Source: Bacilli bacterium
GTDB taxonomy: Bacteria > Bacillota_I > Bacilli_A > RFN20 > CAG-631
DNA length: 64,000 nt
Direction of reading: 5' to 3'
Assembly: GCA_900754115.1 (NCBI GenBank)
Contig: CAAEBM010000057.1
Location: 76,420-140,419 of the forward strand
In this document: positions 63,931 through 64,000 of the stretch, one piece after another
Layout: each line of letters opens with the position of its first letter
Numbering within the stretch: position 1 is the stretch's first letter
The notes under the pieces: generated by a model
The model's input: only the letters and a program-made list of their open reading frames with translations
Told to the model about the DNA's origin: nothing
The model's database searches: none
Program-made: the position numbers and the translations under genes

Positions 63931-64000
63931 AAAAGGCTATTTTGCCTTTAAAGTCCTAAAAAACGTAAGTATTTTAGGGCTTTTTTAGTTGTTGAAGTTG
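63931..64000 (+). repeat. tRNA-linked terminator repeat, copy after tRNA-Pro (cut by the edge)
   Basis: GGCTATTTTGCCTTTAAAGT, then AAAAAACGTAAGTATTTTAG and GGCTTTTTTAGTTGTTG. Same layout as the copies at 57312 and 60662; runs to the window end. Confidence 0.85.

Noticed and set aside
1..64000. Use of a mycoplasma-like code (UGA = Trp) given the base composition
   Set aside because: Real genes such as birA end with TGA and none needs read-through; conserved Trp positions are TGG.
1..64000. CRISPR arrays, rRNA genes, insertion sequences with transposases, prophage genes
   Set aside because: No regular repeat-spacer pattern, rRNA core sequence, transposase or phage structural motif was seen.

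Overview
The window is a low-GC (A+T-rich) bacterial chromosome segment with the standard code: birA stops at TGA and Trp is TGG. Gene content points to Bacillota, class Bacilli in the broad sense, probably an uncultured gut lineage near Erysipelotrichales. The basis is Gram-positive Shine-Dalgarno sites (AGGAGG) on almost every gene, the Bacillus-like order topA-trmFO-xerC and ffh-rpsP-khpA-rimM-trmD-rplS, CIRCE control, an Na+-pumping oxaloacetate decarboxylase, PPi-dependent phosphofructokinase and many lipoproteins with lipoboxes. The taxon is an inference; no rRNA gene lies in the window.

Left part (1-11300). A truncated lipoprotein gene at the edge is followed by a three-gene minus-strand operon encoding a TerB-N/TerB-C protein, a DUF2791 (BrxD-like) P-loop ATPase and an Lhr-like (BrxHI-like) helicase. 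This set resembles DNA-processing or phage-defence modules and is the best candidate here for a poorly described system. Next come a three-domain LigD (phosphoesterase, ligase, polymerase) with its own terminator, divergent asnA, a small unknown gene and a GH127-type glycosidase.

Housekeeping block (11300-26440, all minus). hsp20 sits under a double CIRCE operator. The block then runs, in transcription order, plsX, rnc, ftsY, a small membrane protein, ylxM, ffh, rpsP, khpA, rimM, trmD, rplS (with an L19-type leader), lepB, rbgA, rnhB, dprA, topA, trmFO, xerC. It covers translation, protein export, ribosome assembly and chromosome maintenance. A fossil of a DUF1016 nuclease lies between lepB and rbgA.

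Central metabolism and repair (26440-49310). pcrA and ligA are followed by an hflX broken by a frameshift, a Ca2+-type P-ATPase, an M3 peptidase, an EPSP-synthase-like protein that has lost key residues, pyrophosphatase and a HAD phosphatase. Then comes an energy module: pckA, oadA, oadG, biotin carrier and oadB, with birA and bioY beside it to supply and attach biotin. PPi-dependent phosphofructokinase completes the energy-saving theme.

Right part (49310-64000) is accessory-like. It holds a Big2-repeat lipoprotein whose C-terminus looks like a diverged barnase, a second lipoprotein with a well-conserved barnase domain, several unrecognised lipoproteins and membrane proteins, an AzgA-type purine permease, ribokinase, an HD hydrolase, an AAC(6')-like acetyltransferase followed by foreign-looking sequence, and ferritin with a Fur-like box. 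tRNA-Ser(GCU), tRNA-Val(GAC) and tRNA-Pro(CGG) are each followed by a nearly identical terminator-bearing repeat of about 70 bp.
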